A DNA stretch of 64,000 nt, from positions 1-64,000 of the forward strand of contig QCLO01000007.1 of the NCBI GenBank assembly GCA_003214465.1, written 5' to 3'. Source of the stretch: Acidimicrobiales bacterium AG-414-N20. GTDB lineage: Bacteria; Actinomycetota; Acidimicrobiia; Acidimicrobiales; MedAcidi-G1. The notes beneath the pieces were generated by a model. The model was not told where the DNA came from. It saw nothing but the letters and a program-made list of their open reading frames with translations, and ran no database searches. The number at the start of each line of letters is the position of its first letter. Position 1 is the first letter of the stretch. A program made the translations under genes and the position numbers. Below are positions 16,598 through 28,269 of this stretch, one piece after another.

Positions 16598-17254
16598 TCA
16601 TGTTGGTGGATTTTTTCCTTCTTCATAAATATTGTCATCTGATTTAAGTTTTCTTTTACGAACTGCAGTTTCTTCTTCAATCATTGTGAATCTAACTCCA
16701 CCCGTAAGATCGCTAATCAAATTAAATAGAACAACCAAAACAACGGTTATAGCTGTACCACCAACTACCAAAATAAGACCACCTAAAAAGAAAATCCTTA
16801 ATATTTGTTCAGAGTCAAATTCAAATACTTCAAGTGCAAAAAGGTCTTCAATAAAAGACTCGACTTTGTCTATCGTTCCGGCATCTTCAGCAGTATTCCA
16901 TAGAATCCTCACTGCTATCGTGGACAACCCCCAAATGCATGTATAGAAAATTAATCCAACTTTTAATGCAGACCAGGGTTCAATATGGCGCAAAACCCTT
17001 CTAACTTTTCTAACTCTATAACCGGATTTATTTTCCCTTCCCTTGATTGAGTTCCAAAATTTTGACTCACTACGTGATGCGTTTTGTCCAGAATCCCAAA
17101 TAATTTCTTCTGGGTGTTTTACTATCGACGACTCTCTAGTTTTCTCAGGTTCGCTAGATCTACCGATCAATTTTTTGAATCGGGTAGTCATAGTTTGAAC
17201 AGAAAAATCTTTGCTTTCACTATTATCGAAAAACTCGTCTTCTTTTTCACTCAC
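16598..17254 (-). CDS. DUF3566 membrane protein
   Basis: A 218-residue protein with a polar, disordered N-terminal half (about 1-88) and a C-terminal domain starting RVRKVRRVLRHIEPWSALKVG. Two membrane helices follow (about 105-125 and 165-195), and a late DLTGGVRFTMIEEE completes the DUF3566 pattern. The gene's place right downstream of gyrA is standard in actinobacteria. Function is unknown; a membrane role linked to the gyrase operon is only positional. The 69-base gap to gyrA allows co-transcription. Confidence 0.88.
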   Translation of the reverse strand: MSEKEDEFFDNSESKDFSVQTMTTRFKKLIGRSSEPEKTRESSIVKHPEEIIWDSGQNASRSESKFWNSIKGRENKSGYRVRKVRRVLRHIEPWSALKVGLIFYTCIWGLSTIAVRILWNTAEDAGTIDKVESFIEDLFALEVFEFDSEQILRIFFLGGLILVVGGTAITVVLVVLFNLISDLTGGVRFTMIEEETAVRKRKLKSDDNIYEEGKNPPT

Positions 17255-17323
17255 AGTTACAGTTTAGAAGTCTGACGGCAATCAAACTTGTCGCTTCAAC
17301 ATAAACAATTTTTTGGGCACTTT

Positions 17324-19800
17324 TTAAACTTCTGTATCTGTCGGCGCAGGTGAAACTGCCGTTATTATCTCACCTTCTCCAGGCGACATTACTCTTACCC
17401 CTGTAGCGTCTCTGCCCTGAATAGAAATTTCTGAAACCCCTAATCGTATAATCTTTCCACTTGATGTAACAGCAAGAATGTCGTCATCATCTTTCACTAC
17501 TAATGATCCAGCTACAGTTCCTCTACTCTCAGTGGTTTTAATTCCTCTAACACCTAAACCACCTCTTCCTTTTACAGAAAATTCTTCAATTTCAGTACGT
17601 TTTCCAAATCCTTCTGTTGTTAAATGTAGCAACATCGCTTTTTCCTTAGAAACAGCACAAGAAACCAGATAGTCATGGGTTCTGAATTTCATTCCGTTTA
17701 CTCCTGCAGCAGTTCTACCCATGGGTCTTATGTTTTCTTCATCTATTCTCAATGTCTGACCGAAAGATGAAACTAAAAAGATGTGATCTGAACCGTTCGT
17801 GGGCACAACACTCACCAATTCATCACCTTCGTTTAACTTTATGGCAATAAGACCTGCTTTTAAAGAAGAGTCATAGGCAGTAAATAACGTTTTCTTTACC
17901 CTGCCATTTTTAGTCGCAAAGAATAAGAATCTGTTTGTCTCGTAATCTCTTGTATCAACAACTGCTTGAATTTTTTCATCCGGATTAAGGGGTAATAAAT
18001 TTACAATTGATGTTCCTCTTGCAGTACGACTAGCAGATGGAATTTCATGTGCTTTTAGTCTATAAACCTTCCCTTTGTTAGAAAAAAACAATAAATATGC
18101 ATGTGCTGTTGTGTGAATCATATGCGACAAAGCATCTTCATCTTTTAGCTTTGCTCCAGTTACTCCCTTACCCCCGCGCCCTTGCGCATTGAAGTCAGAT
18201 AAAGCCATTGTTTTTACATAGCCAGCAGATGTCATAGCAAAAATTAACTCTTCATCATCAATAAGGTCTTCAATGTCGAGTTCACCTGGATCAGGTATAA
18301 ATTCAGTTCTACGCGGTGTTGAAAATTTTTCTTTCAATTCAAGTAGTTCTTCTTTTATAACTCCTTTAATTTTTGTTTCGTCTGAAAGAATAGATTCCAA
18401 ATCAGTAATTATTAAAGCTAATTCCTCCATTCGTTCTTGAAGTGTGCTTTTACCAAGTCTCGTAAGTCTTACTAGTTGCATATCTAAAATATGGTTTGCT
18501 TGAATTTCAGTAAACCCGTACTCTTCTGACATTAAACCTGCTCTAGCTTCAGAACGATCTGCTGATCCTCGAATTAAAGCGATTACATCATCTATTCGAT
18601 CCAAAGCTTTAATTAAACCTTCAGTGATATGAGCCTCATCTTGTGCCTTAGAAAGACGATGTTCACTTCTTCTTCTTATAACAACAATTTGATGATCTAT
18701 GTAAGCCTGTAAAAGTTCAAAAAGATTTAATGTTCTAGGAACTCCATCAACTAAAGCCACAGCATTGACAGAAAATGTTGTTTGTAAAGGCGTTCGTTTA
18801 TACAAATTGTTGAGTATTACCAAAGCTGGTGCATCTTTTTTAAGAGTAATAACAATCCGAACTACACCTTTTGCAGATTCATCATTAATATCTGCGATTC
18901 CTTCTATCTCTCTTGCATCAACAAGATCCCTAATTTTTGACATTATTAGATTAGGGCTGGCTTGATATGGAAGTTCACTCACGACAATTCGATTAGTCCT
19001 ACCATTTTCTTCAATATCAGTTCTAGCTCTCATACGAACTGATCCTCGTCCAGTTGAATAGGCATCTTTAATCCCGCTTTTACCGAGTATTAAGGCTCCT
19101 GTTGGAAAATCTGGTCCAGGAATAATCTCAATTAATTCATTTATGGTTGCTTGAGGATTGTCAAGAAGGTGAACTGTTGCATCTATGCATTCAGCTAAAT
19201 TGTGCGTAGGGATATTTGTTGCCATACCAACTGCAATTCCTTGGCAACCATTAATTAAGAGGTTGGGGAGTCTTGCGGGTAAAACCTCTGGTTCTCTAAA
19301 CTCACCTGAATAGTTGTCGATGAAATCAATAGTGTTTTCATCTATCCCATCGAGTAATGCAATTGCTCTTTGATCAAGCCTGCACTCTGTATAACGCGGA
19401 GCAGCAGGAGAATCGTCTGGAGAATAACCAAAGTTTCCTTTTGCCTCAATTAAAGGATCCCTAAGACTGAACGCTTGTCCCATTCTTACCAAAGAGTCAT
19501 ATATGGCCTGATCACCGTGTGGATGATATTTACCCATTACTTCACCGGTAACACGAGCACACTTTATTGTTGGTCGATCAGGTCTTGCACCGAGATCATA
19601 CATACCCCAAAGAATTCTTCTGTGTACAGGTTTTAAACCATCTCTAGCATCGGGTAACGCTCGCGAAACAATTACAGACATCGCGTAATCAAGAAAAGAT
19701 TGTTCCATCTCTTCTTGAATTGCAATTGGCTGAATTGAACCAACCAAAGAATCCTCGTCTAAAACTTCACTTTCATTTGCGTCATTAATTTCGTCAGACA

Positions 19801-19801
<1 letters not shown>
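17324..19801 (-). CDS. gyrA: DNA gyrase subunit A
   Basis: Breakage-reunion subunit of the type II topoisomerase. The 825-residue chain shows the N-terminal tower and active-site tyrosine in SPAAPRYTECRL (about residue 137), and the C-terminal beta-pinwheel repeats, including the QGRGGKGV GyrA box (about 565). The quinolone-interacting helix reads YHPHGDQAIYDSLVRM: a Gln occupies the position of E. coli Ser83 and mycobacterial Ala90, while Asp87 is retained. The start ATG shares one base with the gyrB stop, so the pair is translationally coupled. Confidence 0.98.
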
Positions 19802-21735
<1,934 letters not shown>

Positions 21736-21901
21736 TTAACACCATTTTTAACAGTAGTTTTTACTTGGAAAATAATACGTTTTTTAAGATAAAACCGCAG
21801 GTCAGAGGGTAATAACACAACTTGACCATCATAGCATTTATGGAGTGTTTTAGGGTGTCAAAACGACATCTAAAAGCTTTAATTTATTCATTTTAAATTA
21901 A

Positions 21902-22201
21902 CTATTTAATTGTCGTTCTAACTCTGATTGAAGTGATTTTTTCTTCTCCAACAAGACTCTCAATTTTGTCCAAAAGTTGCTTTTCCAACCAGCTTATTTG
22001 ACTAGCCCAAGCAGGATCATCTACCTGAACAATCAACTCAGAACCACTAACGGCAACAGCAGATACCTTTTTGGCTAAATCAACCCCAACAATTTCTTGC
22101 CATTGGTCAACAACGGAAGTAACAACTTTAATCTCTGGTGTTCCAAAATCTTTAAGCAGTTGTTCTAATACAGAACGTAAATGAATTGGATCTTTACTCA
22201 C
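21902..22201 (-). CDS. dciA: DciA-like protein (DUF721), replicative-helicase loader candidate
   Basis: DciA is the ancestral loader/partner of replicative helicase DnaB in bacteria lacking DnaC or DnaI. The 99-residue product has the DUF721 pattern: a helix at LRSVLEQLLKDF, VDQWQEIVGVDLAKKV (the W-x-x-I-V-G motif), then the beta-rich segment SGSELIVQVDDPAWASQISWLEKQLL. No dnaC or dnaI is seen, and dnaB is present at 43 kb. It overlaps recF by 8 bases, the typical actinobacterial recF-DUF721-gyrB order. Confidence 0.88.
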   Translation of the reverse strand: MSKDPIHLRSVLEQLLKDFGTPEIKVVTSVVDQWQEIVGVDLAKKVSAVAVSGSELIVQVDDPAWASQISWLEKQLLDKIESLVGEEKITSIRVRTTIK

Positions 22202-23276
22202 TGCTGTTAATGCTTCCTTCTACCACGTGGTATTTATAATCTGGTTTTACACCACTTGGCAACTCCCCTGTTGTAGTTAAAACAGCTTGTTTTTTGGGAA
22301 GTAATTCAATAAGAGTTTGACATCGTGTACTGTCCAGCTCCGAAAAAACATCGTCTAAAAGAATAATTGGTTCGTTTCCTGTTGTTTTTTTAACAAGTTC
22401 ATGTCCACCAAGACGCAAACCTAAAGCTAAAGAACGTTGTTCTCCTTGAGATGCGTGACTTTTAGCTAATAAACCGTTTACTTTTATTGCAATTTCATCC
22501 CTGTGGGGCCCTATTGTAGTTATGCCTCTACGAATGTCTGTTTGTCTTTCTATCTGTAATGCTTCTATTAATTTGTCATTTTCCCAAAATTGTTCATATT
22601 CAAATAGAACCATGTCTCGATTGTTCGTAAATTTTTTAAGTGTGTTTTCAATTTCAGGTTTAAGTGTTTCTAAAAGATTTTTCCTTTCGTTAGCAAGTTG
22701 TTGTCCACTTTCAGCAAATTTTTCATCCCAAACATCAAGTGTTGCTTCAATTTCATTTGTTGTTTTACCTTTAGCTTGTTTCAGTAAAGTGTTTCTTTGT
22801 TTTAAACATTTTTCAAAATTTGTTTTGATTAATTGATTCTTTGTATGTAGATCAATAAGTAATTCATCTAAATAGTTTCTTCTTTCACCCGGTCCCCCTT
22901 TAATTAAAGACAGATCTTCTGGTCCAAAAATTGTTGTTTTGATTTTCTCTTGTAAGTCTTTTTTGCTTTTTACTTTTTTTCCATTAATTTGCAGTTGGTT
23001 TCTTCCAGAAAAATTAATTTCTGCTTCTAATGTTGTTTTTCTTTTACTATGTAAAATTTCAGCTCTTAATATCGCTTTTTCTTTGTTTTGTAAAACAAGA
23101 GCCTCGTTTGGTGTGTTACGAAAAGATTTACCTTTCGCAAACCATGCAATTGCTTCAAGCAGGTTTGTTTTGCCATTACCATTATTTCCAGTTATAAGTG
23201 TTATTCCTTGATGGAAATTAAGGTGTGCTTCTTCATAATTTCTAAAATTTGTTAGCCATAATTGGCTCAAAAACAT
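22194..23276 (-). CDS. recF: DNA replication and repair protein RecF
   Basis: SMC-like ATPase that loads RecA at single-strand gaps. The 360-residue chain has Walker A ITGNNGNGKTNLLEA (about 29-43), an ABC-like signature SQGEQRSLALGLRL, and a Walker B/D-loop in IILLDDVFSELDSTR. It starts one base after the dnaN stop and overlaps dciA, so dnaN-recF-dciA form one unit. Confidence 0.97.
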   Translation of the reverse strand: MFLSQLWLTNFRNYEEAHLNFHQGITLITGNNGNGKTNLLEAIAWFAKGKSFRNTPNEALVLQNKEKAILRAEILHSKRKTTLEAEINFSGRNQLQINGKKVKSKKDLQEKIKTTIFGPEDLSLIKGGPGERRNYLDELLIDLHTKNQLIKTNFEKCLKQRNTLLKQAKGKTTNEIEATLDVWDEKFAESGQQLANERKNLLETLKPEIENTLKKFTNNRDMVLFEYEQFWENDKLIEALQIERQTDIRRGITTIGPHRDEIAIKVNGLLAKSHASQGEQRSLALGLRLGGHELVKKTTGNEPIILLDDVFSELDSTRCQTLIELLPKKQAVLTTTGELPSGVKPDYKYHVVEGSINSSE

Positions 23277-23277
23277 T

Positions 23278-24372
23278 TTATGAAACTCTAACTGGCATTA
23301 ATAAATACAAAAAATTTTCTTCGTTTAGACCTTTTAAAATCGCAGGTTTTAATGCATCTGTTGTTTCTAATGAGACTTCTTCTGTTGAAATTACTTCTAA
23401 TCCATCAATTAAATAATCTGGGTTGAATGCCACTGTGATTTCTTCACCAGAATAATTACCGTCAATTGTTTCTGTTGCTTGACCAATGTCTTGTTCGATT
23501 GCTAATAATTCGATTTTTTTATCTGTCATGCTTAGCCTGATTGGTGTTGCTTCCCTTGCAAGAAGTTTTACTCTTTGTAACGCGGCGAGGGTTTCTTCAC
23601 GATTAATAATAAGTTTATTTTTATTTTTTTCTGGTATTAATCCTTTGTAATTAGGAAATTCTCCCTCAATTAATCTTGTAACAATATTTATGTTTCCAAT
23701 TTTAAAAACTGCTTCTTTTTCCCCTAAAACAACTGTTAATTCTTTATCTTCATTAAGTATTCTTTTAACTACATCTAATGCTCTGGATGGAACTAATACA
23801 AGTTCATCTCTACTAAGAATTTCAGTTCCAGGAATATCTCTTATTGCCATACGATAAGAATCTGTTGCAACGAGTCTAAGTCCTTCTTCTTCAGCCGCTA
23901 ATAAAACACCTGTTAAAATTGGTCTTGCATCGTCCATGCTTGCAGCTTTAACAACCTGTTCAAATGCATTAGATAAACTTTTGGTGTTTATCGTTGCTTC
24001 ATTTCCCCCTGGCTCTTCAAACTTTGGAAATTCATCAACAGGAAGAGTTCTTAAATTAAATTCTGATTTACCATTATTTATTTGTATTTCATCTTCTTTT
24101 GTTTCAAAAGAAATTTGTCCCTCTTCTAAAACTCTAATTATGTCAGATAATAACGCTCCAGGAATTACAACTTTGCCGTCTTCCTCCCCTCCCACTGTCA
24201 GCTCTATGCGAATTGTTAAATCCAAATCGCTACCTAAAACAACAAGTTTGTTTTTTTTCAATTCAACATAAAGACCTGCTAAAACTGGATTTGTTCCACT
24301 TCTATTTGGTGTTGCTCTTCTTGCTAGGGAAAATGTTTTTTCTAAAAGTTCTTTTTCACATTTGAATTTCAT
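23278..24372 (-). CDS. dnaN: DNA polymerase III sliding clamp (beta)
   Basis: Processivity clamp for replicative polymerase. The 364-residue protein shows the three repeated clamp folds: MKFKCEKELLEKTFSLARRA, the LRTLPVDEFPKF segment, LVATDSYRMAIRD and FPNYKGLIPEKN, ending in LYLLMPVRV. Length is close to the usual 366-400. It lies in the canonical dnaA-dnaN-recF order. Confidence 0.98.
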   Translation of the reverse strand: MKFKCEKELLEKTFSLARRATPNRSGTNPVLAGLYVELKKNKLVVLGSDLDLTIRIELTVGGEEDGKVVIPGALLSDIIRVLEEGQISFETKEDEIQINNGKSEFNLRTLPVDEFPKFEEPGGNEATINTKSLSNAFEQVVKAASMDDARPILTGVLLAAEEEGLRLVATDSYRMAIRDIPGTEILSRDELVLVPSRALDVVKRILNEDKELTVVLGEKEAVFKIGNINIVTRLIEGEFPNYKGLIPEKNKNKLIINREETLAALQRVKLLAREATPIRLSMTDKKIELLAIEQDIGQATETIDGNYSGEEITVAFNPDYLIDGLEVISTEEVSLETTDALKPAILKGLNEENFLYLLMPVRVS

Positions 24373-24530
24373 TTATAACTTCTTTGTTTTTTCTTAACTT
24401 AGTAGATGTAATAGGTCTTGTGAATTGTGGATAAAGGTTTATTTTTGCAGGTCATGAAGTATTTCATAATCCACTGTTAATTAACAGCTGTCCACAACAA
24501 AAAATTATAAAAAAAACTTTTGTGGAAAAG
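24373..24530. other. dnaA-dnaN spacer with DnaA boxes and AT-rich tract (candidate origin element)
   Basis: The 158-base gap carries one perfect DnaA box (TGTGGATAA at 24426-24434) and one single-mismatch box (TGTGGAAAA at 24521-24529). Weaker matches lie around 24470 and 24489. An AT-rich tract at about 24500-24520 (AAAAAATTATAAAAAAAAC) could be an unwinding element. In many actinobacteria the origin lies here. That this one is active is inferred. Confidence 0.6.
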
Positions 24531-25988
24531 TTATTTATTATCACGTAAAGCTGAAATTAAAGAAGTTACTTGATCATAAATTTCTCTTCTTTCCGCCATT
24601 AAACCTTTTATTTTTTCAACAGCATGAATGACTGTTGTATGATCGCGTCCACCAAACTCTCTAGCAATACCTGGATAGCTTAAATCTGTTAATTCTCTAA
24701 AAATATACATAGCAACCTGTCTTGCTGTTACAAGAGGTCGTCTTCTGCTTCCGCCAATTAATTCTTCTTTTGAAAAGCCATACATTTCTGTTGTTTGTTC
24801 AAAAATTAATTCTGGTGTAATTGGTCTTGGTGCATTTGAACTAATTAGGTCACCCAAAACCGTTATTGCAAGAGCTTTGGTACATGGTTCATGGTTTAGG
24901 TTTGCGTACGCAGAAACTCTTGTTAGAGCACCTTCTAGCTCTCTAATGTTTTCTGTAATATTTTCTGCAATGAATTGTAAAACTTCATCAGGAACATGTA
25001 TTCCACTGGGGCTTTCTTCTGTTTTTTTACTTAAAATCGCTAAGCGGGTTTCAAGGTCTGGTGCCTGAATATCTGTAACAAGTCCCATTTTAAAACGACT
25101 ACGCAACCTATCTTCTAATGTTGGAATTGAGTCAGGCGGCCGGTCACTTGATAGGACAATTTGGCCGCCAGCTTGTTGAATAGTGTTAAAAGTATGGAAA
25201 AACTCTTCTTGAAGACCCTCTTTTCCTTCCATGAACTGAATGTCATCTACAAGCAATACATCGATTTCGCGAAAGTGTTGTTTGAACTCAGGAAGAGTTT
25301 TGTTTCTAATAGCTTCAACAAAACGATTCATAAAAGTCTCACTTGATACGTAGCGAACTTCATGGTTTTTGTAATGATCAGCTACATAATTTCCAACTGC
25401 TTGTAAAAGGTGTGTTTTACCAAGGCCAGCATCACCATAAATAAATAATGGATTATAAGAACGTCCAGGGGTTTCAGCTACAGCTAGGGCTGCAGCGTGA
25501 GCAAATCTATTTGAAGAACCTATAACAAACTCGTTAAATGTGTATTTAAAAGTCTTAGTTCCCGAAGGTTTTTCTTCTTGTGTTAAAGAAACATTGTTCA
25601 GGTTTTTACTGTCTTGGTTTTCACCCAACGTTGTAAGCATTAAATCGCCTTCAAGTTCTTCAATGTTTTGTAAAACAAAACCTTCATCATTTTCTTCAAC
25701 TTCTTCTATTTGTTGAGAAATAGGTTCAGTTACTACATTGACGGCAATGTTAAACTGATCATCGCTTATTTCTGAAAGTGTTTCTGAAATGAGTTTTTTG
25801 TATCTTCCTTCTATTCTGTCTCTAACTACTGTGCTTGGAACTTGAATTACAAGATGATCGTTTTTTATTTCAACTGGTATAACCGAGCTAAAAGTAACCT
25901 GCCAAACAACTTCAGATACTTGAGACTTAATTGCTGTAGCGCAAGATTCCCATAAAAATGTTGCATTTTCTTCGATAATGTCTTCCAA
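24531..25988 (-). CDS. dnaA: Chromosomal replication initiator DnaA
   Basis: AAA+ initiator that binds DnaA boxes and melts the origin. The 485-residue protein has domain I (about 1-80), a variable linker (about 80-145), Walker A GDAGLGKTHLLQAV (about 185), Walker B VLLVDDIQF, and domain IV with the GGRDHTTVIHAVEKI signature. The start is TTG at 25988, chosen because AAGGAG sits five bases upstream. The gene faces away from rpmH across the 394-base origin spacer. Confidence 0.97.
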   Translation of the reverse strand: MEDIIEENATFLWESCATAIKSQVSEVVWQVTFSSVIPVEIKNDHLVIQVPSTVVRDRIEGRYKKLISETLSEISDDQFNIAVNVVTEPISQQIEEVEENDEGFVLQNIEELEGDLMLTTLGENQDSKNLNNVSLTQEEKPSGTKTFKYTFNEFVIGSSNRFAHAAALAVAETPGRSYNPLFIYGDAGLGKTHLLQAVGNYVADHYKNHEVRYVSSETFMNRFVEAIRNKTLPEFKQHFREIDVLLVDDIQFMEGKEGLQEEFFHTFNTIQQAGGQIVLSSDRPPDSIPTLEDRLRSRFKMGLVTDIQAPDLETRLAILSKKTEESPSGIHVPDEVLQFIAENITENIRELEGALTRVSAYANLNHEPCTKALAITVLGDLISSNAPRPITPELIFEQTTEMYGFSKEELIGGSRRRPLVTARQVAMYIFRELTDLSYPGIAREFGGRDHTTVIHAVEKIKGLMAERREIYDQVTSLISALRDNK

Positions 25989-26382
25989 AATTTCTCCTTG
26001 TATTATCCACAGGTGTGGATTCTTATGTGGAAAGAAAGATACAAAATTTTGCTTTTTAATAACATTTTCTTTCGCGCTACTAAATCGGAAAACGTAGCAT
26101 TACAGGGGTACTTATCAACAAAGCGGGCGTTCAATAAATATTTTCTGCGTTTTTACATCTAATTATTCTCTGTGTATAAAAGCAATTATTTTTACACAGT
26201 TGAATTTTTTTACTTGGTGTTAGCAGTTCGGTTGGCGTATAGACCGCTCCGACATACGATCAATAGTTGTACTGTTTATTAAACGCGACATAAACAGGCA
26301 TCGCTAAAAAAATAAAAGATTTTTATTTGTTATAACTTGCATATTTTTCTACTAAATGTGGGTTTAAACAGGAGTTAAATTA
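25989..26382. other. dnaA-rpmH spacer, candidate replication origin
   Basis: This 394-base gap is the longest non-coding stretch in the window. It holds a perfect DnaA box TTATCCACA (26003-26011), a perfect TGTGTATAA (26171-26179), and single-mismatch boxes TTATCAACA (26112-26120) and TTTTACACA (26190-26198). AT-rich tracts lie near 26130-26215 and 26305-26350. Divergent gene polarity on either side (leftward to gyrA, rightward to parB) supports an origin near here. It also must contain the promoters for dnaA and rpmH, which I cannot pin down. Confidence 0.65.
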
Positions 26383-26517
26383 ATGAAACGAACTTTTCAA
26401 CCAAATAATCGAAGGAGATCAAGAAAACATGGTTTCCGACACAGAATGCAAACACGAGCTGGAAGGGCTGTTATTAAAGCTCGTCGGCAGAAGGGTCGCG
26501 CCCGGCTGTCAGCTTGA
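26383..26517 (+). CDS. rpmH: 50S ribosomal protein bL34
   Basis: A 44-residue basic protein, [20 protein letters not shown] at the start and ending [13 protein letters not shown], the universal L34 pattern. It starts at ATG 26383 with CAGGAGT upstream. Its stop overlaps the TTG start of rnpA. Located right of the origin as in most bacteria. Confidence 0.98.
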   Translation: MKRTFQPNNRRRSRKHGFRHRMQTRAGRAVIKARRQKGRARLSA

Positions 26518-26858
26518 TAGGTCGTTTGCACTATAAGCGTGACTTTAACGATCTTCGTTTAAATGGAAAAACAGTAAAACGAGGATGTTTGAGCGTTGTT
26601 TTCAAGCCAGCTGACAACTTTTCGGTTGGTATTAGAGTCGCATTTGCTGTAGGTCGATCTGTTGGTGGTGCAGTTGTTAGAAATCGCATCAAAAGAAGAC
26701 TTCGAGAGGCTTTTTCAAAAATGATTACAAATAATAAATTAGTTCCAAAAGGTGATTACTTGATAAGAGTTTTTCCTGCAGCTAAAAACAAAAGTTTTGT
26801 TTGTTTAGAAAATAATTTAGAAAAAATTATTGAAAGTTTAAGAAAAGACAATGATTAG
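26514..26858 (+). CDS. rnpA: Ribonuclease P protein component
   Basis: Protein cofactor of RNase P, which trims the 5' ends of pre-tRNAs. The 114-residue product has the conserved RNR motif in [21 protein letters not shown] (about residues 42-62) and RVAFAVGR before it. The start is a TTG inside the rpmH stop overlap (26514), so translation is coupled to rpmH. It overlaps yidD by 8 bases. Confidence 0.96.
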   Translation: MIGRLHYKRDFNDLRLNGKTVKRGCLSVVFKPADNFSVGIRVAFAVGRSVGGAVVRNRIKRRLREAFSKMITNNKLVPKGDYLIRVFPAAKNKSFVCLENNLEKIIESLRKDND

Positions 26859-27129
26859 CTTTTCTTCAACAAATTCAGAACAAGAGAGTACGAGTTTCGC
26901 TGTTAAAATAATGGTTTTGTTAATTAACGGATATCAGAAAATTTTTGCTGGAAGACCAAGTACATGCAGGTTTTTCCCGTCATGTTCAAGTTATGCGATT
27001 GAATCCTTCGAGAAAAAAGGATTTTTTAAGGGATTTTTTCTTTCAGTTAAAAGAATTCTTAGATGTAATCCTTGGGGTGGTTATGGAATGGATTATGTTC
27101 CTGAAAACAAAAGGCGAATAAATGTTTGA
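26851..27129 (+). CDS. yidD: Membrane protein insertion efficiency factor YidD
   Basis: A 92-residue membrane-associated protein that assists YidC-dependent insertion. The family core is clear: GYQKIFAGRPSTCRFFPSCS with SYAIESFEKKG, then LRCNPWGGYGMDYVP. It overlaps rnpA by 8 bases and yidC by 8, forming the standard rnpA-yidD-yidC chain. Confidence 0.96.
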   Translation: MISFSSTNSEQESTSFAVKIMVLLINGYQKIFAGRPSTCRFFPSCSSYAIESFEKKGFFKGFFLSVKRILRCNPWGGYGMDYVPENKRRINV

Positions 27130-28267
27130 TTTATTGGCAAATTTGTTGTCTTGGTTTTACGACTTTTGGCCTTCATATGGCATGTCTATAACCCTGTTAA
27201 CACTAGTAATAATGGTTATTTTAACTCCTTTAACACTTAAGCAAACTCGTTCAATGATAAAGATTCAGCATGTTCAACCAGAGTTGAAAAAAATACAAAA
27301 TAAATACAAAAACGATAAAGAAAGAATGAATAAAGAGGTTATGGCTTTTTATACAGCTAATAACGTCAATCCTCTTTCAGGTTGTTTACCGCTTTTTGTT
27401 CAGGCACCAGTTTTTCTTGTTTTATATAACGTTATTCGTGGATTAACTAGACGCCTTTCTAATATTGGTGAGCATGCAGGATGGGTAGTAGGTAGTTTCA
27501 ATCAAGAAATTTCTGTTCCACCTGAACGCCTGGAAGTTTTTTACCCTGACTACATAGATCATCAAAGTGCATTATTTAATGATTTAAGTAGAGAGAAGGA
27601 AATGGTTTCTTGGGGTGTGGATCTCGCGAGATCAGCAAGTGATGCTCTTTCTGATGGGTTTGTCGCGTCAGTTCCTTATTTTATTTTGATTTTGTTAGTT
27701 TTTGTTTCTTCTTGGTATCAACAAAAACAAATAAGGGGAAGAAATCAACAAGCTGCTATTAGCCCTCAACAGCAGATGATATTTAAAATAATGCCATTTT
27801 TTCTCCCTGTTATTTCTTTTAGTTTTGATGCTGCTCTTGTTGTCTATTTTGTTATTTCTAATTTGTACAGAATTATTCAACAGGGGTATATAACTAGAAA
27901 GTTTTATGGTGAAAATGCAGCCAAAGAAAGTGTTGTGGTAAGTGAAACGGTAGAAAAAAGCACAAAAAATGTTTCTAAAAACAGTGCAAAAAAACCGATA
28001 AATACAGAGAAAAAGAATGTTAAAGCGTCAATAGATAAAGTTTCTTCATCAGAAGCTAAAAGAAAGCGAACTACAGCAGGAAGTAATGAGAATAATTCTC
28101 ATTTAAATGAAGAAAAGACTGTTAAATCAAGGAAAAAAGAAAAAAATAAGGAAGTTAAAAACACTGGTCCAGTTGATAAAAAACCAGCAAATTCGGGAAG
28201 AATCACGCCTTCAGGCACAAATGTGCCGCGAAGTCAAAAGAAACGTAAGAAAAAGAAAAGGAAATAA
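27122..28267 (+). CDS. yidC: Membrane protein insertase YidC
   Basis: Inserts and folds inner-membrane proteins. The 381-residue product is the short Gram-positive/actinobacterial type with several membrane segments (about 17-37, 90-110, 180-200, 222-245). It shows VMVILTPLTLKQTRSM and NPLSGCLPLFVQAPVFL, the second being a YidC hallmark. The lysine-rich tail (about 270-381) is long and probably binds ribosomes. Overlaps yidD and is two bases from jag. Confidence 0.96.
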   Translation: MFDLLANLLSWFYDFWPSYGMSITLLTLVIMVILTPLTLKQTRSMIKIQHVQPELKKIQNKYKNDKERMNKEVMAFYTANNVNPLSGCLPLFVQAPVFLVLYNVIRGLTRRLSNIGEHAGWVVGSFNQEISVPPERLEVFYPDYIDHQSALFNDLSREKEMVSWGVDLARSASDALSDGFVASVPYFILILLVFVSSWYQQKQIRGRNQQAAISPQQQMIFKIMPFFLPVISFSFDAALVVYFVISNLYRIIQQGYITRKFYGENAAKESVVVSETVEKSTKNVSKNSAKKPINTEKKNVKASIDKVSSSEAKRKRTTAGSNENNSHLNEEKTVKSRKKEKNKEVKNTGPVDKKPANSGRITPSGTNVPRSQKKRKKKKRK

Positions 28268-28269
28268 TT

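Noticed and set aside
26514-26520. Possible frameshift between rpmH and rnpA
   Set aside because: The overlap of the rpmH stop with the rnpA TTG start is a normal coupled arrangement; both products are complete.
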